From: Pseudomonadales bacterium
GTDB taxonomy: Bacteria > Pseudomonadota > Gammaproteobacteria > Pseudomonadales > UBA3067
Direction of reading: 5' to 3'
DNA length: 10,900 bases
Assembly: GCA_016763235.1 (NCBI GenBank)
Contig: JAESUE010000159.1
Location: forward strand, 1 to 10,900
Shown here one piece after another: positions 1 to 6,470 of the stretch (position 1 is the stretch's first letter; each line of letters opens with the position of its first letter). Both the position numbers and the translations under genes were made by a program. The notes under the pieces were generated by a model. The model was not told the origin of the DNA. It did not search any database and worked only from the letters and a program-made list of their open reading frames with translations.

Positions 1-844
1 CACCCGCGTGATAAAGTGGGCCAGGTATCATCGTACGTACGTTATGAGTAATTGGATCTTTACATTCACCTAACTCGTACCAGTGAAAGGCACCTAGCTG
101 CATTAATGCAAGGGCTGAAACCTCATCTTTGGAAGCGCCTCGACGCTTCTCGTCAGAGTCACCAAGGATGTCAGCCATCTCATCCATATTTAACAGCTTC
201 GGCGTACCAGTCGTACCACCACTATAGGGTGTTGCTGACATCCCGAAGTTACCCGCAGGGTCAAATGCATCAGAATCAGCAATTAACTGCTCGTAAGACA
301 ACATTCCCTCCGGCACATCCCCACCCACCACAATAAAATATTGGACGCTGGTGAGTTGGTCTTTCACGCTTTGAACTGCCTCAACGTATGACGAATCGAG
401 AACTAGAGCAATAGCATTGGATTTATTCACGCAGGCTGCCATTTCATGAGGCTTTAGGTGCCAGTTAAGCATTGGCATGCTTCGGCCTGTTAAAGCCGTA
501 GCAAACATCACCTCGAACCACTCAGGGCCATTCGGCAACAGTTCCGCAACACGATCACTCTGCTGTATTCCTAGGGTAGTAAAGGCATTTGCCAGTCGAA
601 AACTGCGGTCTTTAAATTCTGCAAATGAAATACGCTTCCCGTCACAAACAATTGCTTCGCGACTGCCCAAAACATCCCAGTAAGAAGAGAAGAAAGCTTG
701 GCCCGGATTCTGACCCTTTACAATTGACCGGTAAGCAGTATTTAACCCGGCTCTAAGCCCATTCACAAGCCCGACCTGCTTCGCTAAACCTAACAGGGCC
801 CCCCTAGTTTGCTTTAATTTAAAGACTTCACTTTTACTTGGCAT
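1..844 (-). CDS. Acyl-CoA synthetase (AMP-dependent synthetase/ligase), N-terminal part, runs off left edge
   Basis: The reading frame opens at ATG 844-842 and stays open to the window edge (281 codons). It encodes the N-terminal part of an ANL-superfamily adenylate-forming enzyme. The phosphate-binding A3 motif YSGGTTGTPK lies at residues 207-216 and a PGPLYHAG motif at about 274-281. The part before A3 (RISFAEFKDRSFRLANAF, then LPNGPEWFEVMFA) is typical of acyl-CoA synthetases. Such enzymes activate a carboxylic acid to an acyl-adenylate with ATP, then form the CoA thioester; the substrate cannot be read from this fragment. The spacing between A3 and the PLYHAG motif (about 60 residues) looks normal for FadD-like members. 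A GGAG ribosome-binding site lies 11 bases before the ATG, and a perfect TATAAT (874-869) lies just upstream, which supports this start. The C-terminal domain is outside the window. The class is sure; the exact substrate is unknown. Confidence 0.93.
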   Translation of the reverse strand, partial: MPSKSEVFKLKQTRGALLGLAKQVGLVNGLRAGLNTAYRSIVKGQNPGQAFFSSYWDVLGSREAIVCDGKRISFAEFKDRSFRLANAFTTLGIQQSDRVAELLPNGPEWFEVMFATALTGRSMPMLNWHLKPHEMAACVNKSNAIALVLDSSYVEAVQSVKDQLTSVQYFIVVGGDVPEGMLSYEQLIADSDAFDPAGNFGMSATPYSGGTTGTPKLLNMDEMADILGDSDEKRRGASKDEVSALALMQLGAFHWYELGECKDPITHNVRTMIPGPLYHAG

Positions 845-868
845 ATCTACGTTAACTCCATGATAATT

Positions 869-874
869 ATTATA
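869..874 (-). promoter_or_regulatory. Probable -10 box of the acyl-CoA synthetase promoter
   Basis: The minus strand reads TATAAT here, 24 bases before the ATG, with the GGAG ribosome-binding site between them. No good -35 hexamer is found 16-18 bases upstream. If this is the promoter it probably relies on an activator or on other contacts, and the inverted repeat at 913-962 lies just upstream of it. Confidence 0.35.
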
Positions 875-912
875 AAACCTGGCATTTTCTCAATGAGGCT
901 TATTGCTTTTTT

Positions 913-962
913 AGCTCACACTCAAAATTTCGCTTTGCTCTACCTAAATTTGAGCGTGAGCT
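913..962. repeat. Long interrupted inverted repeat upstream of the acyl-CoA synthetase
   Basis: The left arm (913-930, beginning AGCTCACACTCAAA) pairs with the right arm (946-962, AAATTTGAGCGTGAGCT). There are 16 matched pairs, one mismatch and one bulged A, around a 15-base spacer. The arms are not followed by a T-run on either strand; instead a T-run precedes the left arm on the plus strand. A Rho-independent terminator is therefore unlikely in either direction. Lying 40-90 bases upstream of the candidate -10 box, it could be an operator for a dimeric regulator or a leader structure. Confidence 0.6.
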
Positions 963-1080
963 GAATAGTGACAAAACTTGTTACATTACTGAAACCTTAA
1001 CCCTGCAACATGGAGCACACGCTTCAGTACGCTAGAAATTAGATGGTTAATGCGGCTAAGCCCTGTCTCTATACGGCGTC

Positions 1081-1122
1081 AAATAAATCAGTATATTTCC
1101 AAGCGCATATACTGCCTTTTTT
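1081..1122 (-). terminator. Possible terminator after the split lipoprotein gene
   Basis: A perfect 8-base inverted repeat, CAGTATAT (1089-1096) and ATATACTG (1107-1114), encloses a 10-base loop. On the minus strand it is preceded by an A-run and followed by ATTTATTT; on the plus strand it is followed by CC and seven Ts. It lies about 40 bases past the stop at 1154. The stem is AT-rich and so weak, and it may work in either direction. Confidence 0.4.
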
Positions 1123-1153
1123 TACTAAAAGGTCAAGTTTTCAATAATCCTTC

Positions 1154-1525
1154 CTATTGAACCGCATTGACTAAATCCACATCCAGCGACCCTTTAAGCC
1201 CGTCTGAACGAGAAAACTCCCCATTAATACTTAAATCAGTACCGACATCATAGATAATTGTGCTCACTAAGCCACTAACACTACCAGTGGTGAATTTTTC
1301 TGAAACGTTTGTGGCTTTAATTTCAACCGTTATAAATCCACTAGACTCACTGCTAGAGCTTTGATCAGTCGACTCAAACTCTTCCTTTAGCTCTAGCACT
1401 GAAAAGAGAAGGTTGTCCGCCCCACTTCCAATAACAACCTGCTCTGACTGACGGATGTCATCACCAATAGACTCTGTAAGCACCCAGCTATCTGAATAGC
1501 TTAAGCAGCTTACCGAGTAAGATGC
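1154..1525 (-). pseudogene. In-frame continuation of the upstream lipoprotein gene, beyond a TAA codon
   Basis: The frame of the preceding lipoprotein stays open without interruption for 123 sense codons after its TAA (1528-1526) and ends at 1154. The encoded segment has no signal peptide of its own. It begins ASYSVSCLSYSDSW, carries a Ser/Glu-rich stretch (TDQSSSSESSG), and ends in a beta-strand-like region (SGLVSTIIYDVGTDLSINGEF). The only usable internal start near its beginning is GTG 1483-1481, with no ribosome-binding site before it. The simplest reading is the C-terminal part of one approximately 322-residue lipoprotein cut by a nonsense codon. Alternatives are a separate small gene started at the GTG, stop readthrough, or a sequencing error. 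No family was recognised. Confidence 0.6.
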
Positions 1526-1533
1526 TTAAGCTA
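1497..1533. repeat. 37-base near-perfect hairpin spanning the lipoprotein stop codon
   Basis: On the minus strand an 11-base arm TAGCTTAAGCA is followed by T, CTTAC, the loop TCG, GTAAG, C, and the second arm TGCTTAAGCTA. This gives 16 base pairs and one T/C mismatch around a three-base loop. The TAA stop of the upstream lipoprotein frame (1528-1526) sits in the first arm. No T-run follows on either strand, so it is not a standard intrinsic terminator. It could be a small inserted palindrome, an RNA-processing hairpin, or a structure that affects termination of translation. Confidence 0.8.
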
Positions 1534-2122
1534 AAGTAAAAACGCCAAAGGAGTCAGAAACACTATCCTGAGCTTTGTAAGCAGTCATTTTTAAGGTGCT
1601 GGAGTCATCCCCAGATCTAGTGTAATCCGAAAATTCAAGCTTTCGTCCAGACTCATCAAGCGTAACAATCACTTCATTTTTTGCGGGAGGGTATAAAAAT
1701 GAATTGTCGTTCGAAATATTGAAAGAGCTACCGGCAATAACCCCCTGAGAAATGGTGTATGTATAACTAGCGGGTGAGTCCGTTGAGCAATTAACGAGAT
1801 TCACCACTTTCAGAGAGGCACTTTCGGCCTCATGACTGATTTCCAAAAGTGTCCAGGCTTCAATGCCGATAGACTGGCCATCTTCCTCGGCGATGCTTTC
1901 TGAATAAAACACCATCCATAGCCCTTCGAGGGAGCTACCACTTAGAGACAGAGACCGAAGGGTTTCAATTTCCTCCTTAAACCGATTTTCTATCACCGCC
2001 TCAGATTGAAAAGATGTATCTCCACCCGCCTTTTTTTCCTTTTGAAGGGTTTCAAAACACCCTGTCAATAATATCGAGGTCGCACACAAAATCTGGCAAC
2101 GGGATATTAATCTATTGGCCAT
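1526..2122 (-). CDS. Lipoprotein of unknown function, probably truncated by an in-frame stop
   Basis: From ATG 2122-2120 the product begins MANRLISRCQILCATSILLTGC, a signal peptide with lipobox LTGC and lipidated Cys22. The residue after Cys is Phe, not Asp, so by the usual sorting rule it should go to the outer membrane. A GAGAGA stretch 4 bases before this ATG supports it; a TTG 12 bases further upstream (2134) is also in frame but looks less likely. The mature part has the segment SLEGLWMVFYSES near residue 65, then beta-rich, low-cysteine sequence. The frame ends at TAA 1528-1526 with ...SFGVFTLA and continues open beyond it, so the product is probably shortened. It starts about 50 bases after the nitroreductase stop with no clear terminator between, so the two may be cotranscribed. 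I do not recognise the family. Confidence 0.7.
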   Translation of the reverse strand: MANRLISRCQILCATSILLTGCFETLQKEKKAGGDTSFQSEAVIENRFKEEIETLRSLSLSGSSLEGLWMVFYSESIAEEDGQSIGIEAWTLLEISHEAESASLKVVNLVNCSTDSPASYTYTISQGVIAGSSFNISNDNSFLYPPAKNEVIVTLDESGRKLEFSDYTRSGDDSSTLKMTAYKAQDSVSDSFGVFTLA

Positions 2123-2172
2123 GGTTTCTCTCAATCAGGTGCTAATTAGACAATATTAATAAGAGGGCATTA

Positions 2173-2778
2173 TTAAGCGAAGCGGTTTCTAAGTACAACC
2201 TCTTCATAGGCCAGCTGACCCGCTCTTTCTCGGGCCGGTTTCAGGGCTTTACCAATGGCCACAAACATGGAGATACAGTGGTCTTTCGGCAACTGTATTA
2301 ACTCAGCCACTCTAGCCCCGTCAAATCCATCCATAGGGCAAGAGTCATAGCCCATCGTTTTTGCGGATAACATAAGAGTTTGCGCAGCAATACCACAAGA
2401 CCGCATCGCTTCATCGCGTTGCAATTGTTTATCATGCTCAAAAAACTCACTAATCATCGGCACCATTATCTGCTGAACATCCTCCGGCGCATTACGCCAA
2501 TAGCGCTGAGGGCTTTTCTGCCACGCCATTAAGTCAGCACAGATCACAACTAACAAAGAGCAGTCTGTTATCTGAACTTGTTCACCAGAAGCGGCCCTCA
2601 GCTCCTGCCTGAGCTTTGGCTCGTCAACCACCAAAAAACGCCAATTCTGAATATTAAAGGCTGTTGGAGAGAGCAGCGAAAGAGAAAGCAACTCTTTGAT
2701 TTCATTATCTGAAATCGCATAATCAGGATCAAAATACTTAACGGAACGTCGTTCTCGAACGGCATCTAAACCATGCAT
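2173..2778 (-). CDS. Nitroreductase family FMN-dependent oxidoreductase
   Basis: This 201-residue protein has the normal length and layout of the FMN nitroreductase family. The N-terminal flavin-phosphate motif RERRSVKYF covers residues 8-16 (Arg10, Arg11 and Ser12 are the expected contacts). SPTAFNIQNWRF at 37-48 is the second conserved block. CGIAAQTLMLSAKTMGYDSCPMDGFD at 128-153 is the helix and loop that shape the flavin site, and the Arg-containing tail VVLRNRF closes the protein. Family members are dimeric cytoplasmic enzymes that reduce quinones, nitro compounds or enones with NAD(P)H; the natural substrate here is unknown. The ATG at 2778 follows a weak GAG site. A TATAAT box (2826-2821) with an overlapping palindrome lies upstream. 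No key residue appears to be missing. Confidence 0.92.
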   Translation of the reverse strand: MHGLDAVRERRSVKYFDPDYAISDNEIKELLSLSLLSPTAFNIQNWRFLVVDEPKLRQELRAASGEQVQITDCSLLVVICADLMAWQKSPQRYWRNAPEDVQQIMVPMISEFFEHDKQLQRDEAMRSCGIAAQTLMLSAKTMGYDSCPMDGFDGARVAELIQLPKDHCISMFVAIGKALKPARERAGQLAYEEVVLRNRFA

Positions 2779-2820
2779 ACATTAACTCGCTATAAGGTCG
2801 AAATGGAAAATTAGCAGCGA

Positions 2821-2849
2821 ATTATATGCGTAGTGAGGGGAAACTAACA
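2821..2849 (-). promoter_or_regulatory. Probable sigma-70 promoter of the nitroreductase
   Basis: On the minus strand TATAAT occupies 2826-2821. A poor -35 (TGTTAG, 2849-2844, spacing 17) lies upstream. This would give a leader of about 36 bases before the ATG at 2778. The perfect -10 with a weak -35 is typical of a regulated promoter. Confidence 0.42.
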
Positions 2850-2862
2850 GCGAAGAGCTGTT
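2846..2862. promoter_or_regulatory. Candidate operator palindrome at the nitroreductase promoter
   Basis: AACAGC (2846-2851) and GCTGTT (2857-2862) form a perfect 6-base inverted repeat with a 5-base centre. It overlaps the -35 region of the candidate nitroreductase promoter. Its position would suit a repressor of the TetR, MarR or LysR type, but no such regulator gene is present in the window. Confidence 0.35.
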
Positions 2863-2932
2863 TATAGCGTTTTAAACAGAAAAGTAGACGGGAGGGGTTT
2901 TGCTTAAAAAAACGGGATATGCCGAGGGGAAG

Positions 2933-2970
2933 CTAAAACGGCAGAAAGCGGGCTTACCCCGCCTTCTGCC
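2933..2970 (-). terminator. Strong intrinsic terminator after the second lipoprotein gene
   Basis: Thirteen-base arms (2940-2952, GGCAGAAAGCGGG; 2958-2970, CCCGCCTTCTGCC) pair with one mismatch around a 5-base loop. On the minus strand the hairpin is followed by GTTTTAG. It lies 28 bases past the stop of the gene ending at 2998. The T-run is short, but the GC-rich stem and the position make this the clearest terminator in the window. Confidence 0.75.
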
Positions 2971-2997
2971 ATACCTTACTTAATTACTTTGGGCAAA

Positions 2998-3888
2998 CTA
3001 AGCAGATGCGCCAGTGGCACCTGTTGCTTCCCCGGTTACGTTAACGGTATTGGTTTCTTCAACAGCCGCTTCGAGGGTTGCTTGGTCAACATCGTTAGCG
3101 GATATGATTGAGCTATCGTCTTCAATAGCTTTCTCAATAATAAATATATCAGTCAAACCAGCATCTACGGCAGCATCAACTGCATCGCCAATTTCTTCCA
3201 TTAAAGAGCTACCTGTGCTGCTATTACCAGCAAGAGATGGATCAATAAGTACCTTAACGGCTGTTTCAAGTATATTCTCAGTGGTAGCTGTTGGGCCTGT
3301 TACATTCGCCTCAATGTTTGCAATCGCATCAGCAATGGCTCCACCAATAATCTCGCTGGCCACTGAAACCTTTACATCACCGGCACTCAAGTAGTCATAA
3401 TTCTGAATATCAGTATCAAATGGAACATTTAACGCTTGGGAAACCGCAATGGCCCCAGTATTAAAATCAGCGTAGATTCCCTGCTCAACCCCAACTTGAA
3501 CTAATGTCGTCAAAGGCGTAACGGTAGAGGAGTTTAGTGGCGCTGTTAGAAAGAATCGGCGTTCAATAGGGTCGCCCACACCGCCTTGCTCTCTACTTTG
3601 TGTCGTGATACCTGGGGTTGCCAGAACCACCAGAGGAGCTGGTGTAAAAGTGCCTAGTGAAAAACGAGCACTCCCATCGGTAATATCCCTTGGCTCATTA
3701 TCTGAACACTGTTTATCGCTGTTTATATCAACACACACTGTTGCTTGTAGAAGATAATGATCAATAGCCAAACCGGAGGCTTCGACGAGATCACGGTTTC
3801 TATCACTACACCCGCTTATGCCAACCAGAAGCGCAGCAGAAGCTGTGAGTACAAAGGGTAAAGAGGATATTTTTTTGGCTGCTTTCAT
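2998..3888 (-). CDS. Lipoprotein with a calcium-loop-like motif, unknown function
   Basis: The 296-residue product begins with a basic n-region and a hydrophobic stretch ending in the lipobox ISGC, giving lipidated Cys27 followed by Ser, so an outer-membrane location is likely. Residues 50-66 read TVCVDINSDKQCSDNEP. This spacing, D54-x-N56-x-D58 with Glu at 65, resembles the Asp/Asn-rich calcium loops of dockerin and related repeats, and Cys52 and Cys61 could form a disulfide. A STVTPLTTLV block at 121-130 is of a type I associate with large lipoproteins of marine gammaproteobacteria. The second half is Ala/Asp/Glu-rich and probably helical, and the C-terminus (VTGEATGATGASA) is a Gly/Ala/Thr tail. 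The ATG at 3888 has an AGGA site about 12 bases upstream. The gene appears monocistronic, with its own promoter and strong terminator. Function is not known. Confidence 0.82.
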   Translation of the reverse strand: MKAAKKISSLPFVLTASAALLVGISGCSDRNRDLVEASGLAIDHYLLQATVCVDINSDKQCSDNEPRDITDGSARFSLGTFTPAPLVVLATPGITTQSREQGGVGDPIERRFFLTAPLNSSTVTPLTTLVQVGVEQGIYADFNTGAIAVSQALNVPFDTDIQNYDYLSAGDVKVSVASEIIGGAIADAIANIEANVTGPTATTENILETAVKVLIDPSLAGNSSTGSSLMEEIGDAVDAAVDAGLTDIFIIEKAIEDDSSIISANDVDQATLEAAVEETNTVNVTGEATGATGASA

Positions 3889-3962
3889 ATTTCCACGTTC
3901 CTGTGAGATTATTTGAAATCTTGGCTGCGCTTTGTAAGTAAGGATTACATATTTTCACAAAT

Positions 3963-3993
3963 AGTGTAGCAGAATATTTCAAAATTCGTCCAA
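3963..3993 (-). promoter_or_regulatory. Possible promoter of the second lipoprotein gene
   Basis: On the minus strand TTGGAC (3993-3988) is followed after 19 bases by TACACT (3968-3963). An extended -10 TG dinucleotide lies one base upstream of the -10. The spacing is at the long limit, so this is tentative. It would give a leader of roughly 68 bases. Confidence 0.33.
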
Positions 3994-4122
3994 GAAATTT
4001 TTCACTGCTTTATTCGAAGGGAGTTTATTGATCATAAAAAGATTATAATTCTTTGAATAATTTACACACTTAAACTAAATTGCTTCGAATTCCATTCAAA
4101 CTTTAATGAAGAACACGTATTT

Positions 4123-6237
4123 ATGAGCAAACTGCATACCAATAGAAACCTGATGCTTTCGACTCTCTTCTTGTTTGTTTTTTCCATCCATAACGCAAGC
4201 AGCAACGAGCTTAATTCAGGGTTATCTTTCCAAGGTTATACGGGATTATTAAATACACCCAACGCAGCGTTAGTGCCGCACGGATCAATTTCCGCACAAT
4301 ATTCTGATTTAGTGTTTCATAACAACGAGTATACCCATAACAACAACCTCACCACTGCAATTGGTATCCTTCCATTTATAGAGGTTGGTGGGCGTATCGC
4401 TTGGTTCAACACTCAAGATAATTGCTATACAGATGGCTGCCGACTACGCGACCTATCAGCCAACGTTAAAGTGATTATTCCTTATATTCCCGAAGAACTG
4501 CTCACTCTCGCCCTCGGCCAGCAAGACATTGGTGGTGAGGCAAACCATTTCGACACGCGCTTTCTGGTTGCCAGCAAAGACTTCGAAAAAATAAGAGTCA
4601 GTCTCGGCTGGGGCCAACAGATAAAAAAACAATCTATTGCTCGCATGGACGGTGTATTTGGTGGCATTGAATATCAGCCGCTTCCATGGTTAAGCGCCAT
4701 ATTAGAGCACGATGGAGACTCTATAAACGTCGGCACCCGACTTAAAAGCCCAGAAAATGCACTTCCATTTGGAGCAAGCATCAGTACCACCCTACTGTTT
4801 TATCAGAGCTCTGATTCTTTACCTCAGAAACGTTTTTACGGCATTTCGATGAGCCTTCCTCTTTCTGGCAAGAGCGACCATTATCCACGGAATATAAAAA
4901 CCAGCCAAGCTCATTTTGAACGCGGCAGTAAGGAACGCCCCCAAGGTGATTTATCTACGCAACTGCTCGCTTCCCCAAGTGATAAACACATTTCTGCGTC
5001 ATTGAAAGAGCAGGAAGATAGAGAAGAAACTAATAGCGACGAATTATTAACTCAACTTTTTTCGCGTCTTAAGCAAGAGGGGTTTGAGCGCAGCTCCGTT
5101 GGAGAAATACGCTCTCGCCAAATTGGCTTGGCTCAGTCTTCGTCGCCCCATCCTGAAAAAGAGTTAGCTATCGCCTTCGAAAATACTATTTATAGCATCA
5201 ATGATATGGATGCTATTGCCAAAGCCTTAATAATAGCTTCTACAATCACAAGTGAACAATATAAATTCATCACGATCATATTAAAAAAAGAAGGCATCAG
5301 TACTTTTTGGATTAAAACGGCACTTAATTCCCAAACCACAGGCAGGCAAGAAATAGAAACAGGGTACCCCTCCACTATCGGTGAGGTCGATTGGAAGCAT
5401 AGGGATACCGGCTTAGGGTATTTAAAACCTCGGATTACTCTTTCACCCACGCTATCAAGCGCCGTTGCTACTGAGTTTGGCGTGTGGGACTACTCCCTTG
5501 CACTGGAAGCAAGTACCACTATTTCCCTTTGGAAAGGTGCCATTGCCAGCGCCAGCTATACGCAATCGCTCAGCCAAAGTGACGATTTCGAAGACAATGG
5601 TATTTTCTACAAAAATCGACAGCTTTCAGCCATGAAGAGTTATGGCTTGCAACAGATTGTGAAGGCGGGAGATCAATTCTACAGCTCTCTCTTCCTTGGA
5701 CTAAGTGCCTATGATTATCGCAGTCTCGTCAACGAGAGCATCTACTTTACAAAAAGCGGGCGACACAAATTCAGCATTCTTGCTGGGCTTTACGACAACA
5801 TTTATGAAACCAATATTTCTAGAACGAGCTATTTAGCCCGTTACAGGCACTACCTGCCTCGTTACAATTTGGCGTCAACTATTACTTGGGGGCAATTTTG
5901 GGAAGAAGATCAAGGCGCACGAATTGACCTCAAATTCTGGTTCGGAGATACCGCAGTTGATGTATTTTACAAAGACACTGACAGTGCATTCATCGGTATC
6001 GGAGTCAGCCTACCACTTACACCAAAACGAACCTTCAATAGCCGTTTAGCGCAGATAAAAGGGCCAAATAACTGGCATTACGCCCTTCAAACGCGCGTCA
6101 GGAATTCCCGCAACAATGTGAGCTTTCAATCTGCCTTGCTGCCTCCGCACCCTCTAAGCTTGGATCACGTGATGTTTAATGAAGATAGACTTAACCCCCT
6201 TTACGTACAAAAGAATGCCAACCGCATATTTGACTAA
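4123..6237 (+). CDS. YjbH/GfcD-family outer-membrane exopolysaccharide protein
   Basis: The 704-residue length matches the YjbH family (E. coli YjbH and GfcD are close to 700 residues). An N-terminal signal peptide (hydrophobic core MLSTLFLFVF, residues 11-20) is followed by the family signature FQGYTGLLNTPNA at 36-48. Alternating beta-strands extend to about 248, ending SMSLPLSG. A polar, charged linker covers 250-340, and a mixed alpha/beta region at 345-400 contains DAIAKALIIASTITSEQYKFITIIL. A second strand-rich barrel-like half runs from about 430 to 635. Cys101 and Cys106 could be disulfide-bonded. Members of this family are thought to form outer-membrane barrels that assist secretion of exopolysaccharide or group 4 capsule; this role is known from the family, not proven here. 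The usual partners YjbE, YjbF and YjbG are absent nearby. A weak GAAGA site precedes ATG 4123, and a TATAAT lies at 4044-4049. Confidence 0.87.
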   Translation: MSKLHTNRNLMLSTLFLFVFSIHNASSNELNSGLSFQGYTGLLNTPNAALVPHGSISAQYSDLVFHNNEYTHNNNLTTAIGILPFIEVGGRIAWFNTQDNCYTDGCRLRDLSANVKVIIPYIPEELLTLALGQQDIGGEANHFDTRFLVASKDFEKIRVSLGWGQQIKKQSIARMDGVFGGIEYQPLPWLSAILEHDGDSINVGTRLKSPENALPFGASISTTLLFYQSSDSLPQKRFYGISMSLPLSGKSDHYPRNIKTSQAHFERGSKERPQGDLSTQLLASPSDKHISASLKEQEDREETNSDELLTQLFSRLKQEGFERSSVGEIRSRQIGLAQSSSPHPEKELAIAFENTIYSINDMDAIAKALIIASTITSEQYKFITIILKKEGISTFWIKTALNSQTTGRQEIETGYPSTIGEVDWKHRDTGLGYLKPRITLSPTLSSAVATEFGVWDYSLALEASTTISLWKGAIASASYTQSLSQSDDFEDNGIFYKNRQLSAMKSYGLQQIVKAGDQFYSSLFLGLSAYDYRSLVNESIYFTKSGRHKFSILAGLYDNIYETNISRTSYLARYRHYLPRYNLASTITWGQFWEEDQGARIDLKFWFGDTAVDVFYKDTDSAFIGIGVSLPLTPKRTFNSRLAQIKGPNNWHYALQTRVRNSRNNVSFQSALLPPHPLSLDHVMFNEDRLNPLYVQKNANRIFD

Positions 6238-6340
6238 AGCTCAAAAAACAGAAACTTTGATCTCACTTATATAAATGCATAACACCCTGCGATAAAGACT
6301 ACAAATTTTCATATCTACCGCTAAACTGTATCCAGAGATC

Positions 6341-6370
6341 AAGGGCGAACTAGACAGGTTTGCTTTTTTT
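6341..6370 (+). terminator. Probable intrinsic terminator after the YjbH-family gene
   Basis: GCGAAC (6345-6350) and GTTTGC (6358-6363) pair with one G-T wobble around a 7-base loop and are followed directly by seven Ts. The A/G run before the stem can extend the pairing into the T tract. It lies about 105 bases past the stop at 6237, and suggests the next gene has its own promoter. Confidence 0.5.
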
Positions 6371-6470
6371 AGGCGTTTTCGGCTACAGTTCTATCGGCAC
6401 TATCGATATTCCCAAGTTGCCTTAAGCATATGAACGGCGAGTATTAAATTTTTCGTTATAAGGATATTGC

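Larger units (their letters stand above)
845..1153. other. Intergenic region without a gene (about 310 bases)
   Basis: No convincing coding frame or RNA gene was seen here. On the minus strand it contains, in order of transcription, an AT-rich hairpin (1089-1114) after the split lipoprotein gene, a long interrupted inverted repeat (913-962), and a TATAAT box (874-869) just ahead of the acyl-CoA synthetase start. It therefore looks like a terminator plus a regulated promoter region between two genes of the same orientation. Confidence 0.6.

Noticed and set aside
52..683. Plus-strand open frames opposite the acyl-CoA synthetase
   Set aside because: The minus-strand frame has clear adenylate-forming motifs across the whole stretch. 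The plus-strand frames have no recognisable features and no ribosome-binding sites.
2156..2176. TTAATAA and TTATTAA repeat at the nitroreductase stop codon
   Set aside because: The repeat is perfect but only 7 A/T pairs, partly within the coding end, with no T-run after it.
3014..3394. Open frame on the plus strand opposite the second lipoprotein
   Set aside because: It lies entirely opposite a well-supported gene with a signal peptide and terminator. Its Ser/Ala/Thr/Ile-rich composition is what the antisense of an Ala/Asp/Glu-rich protein gives.
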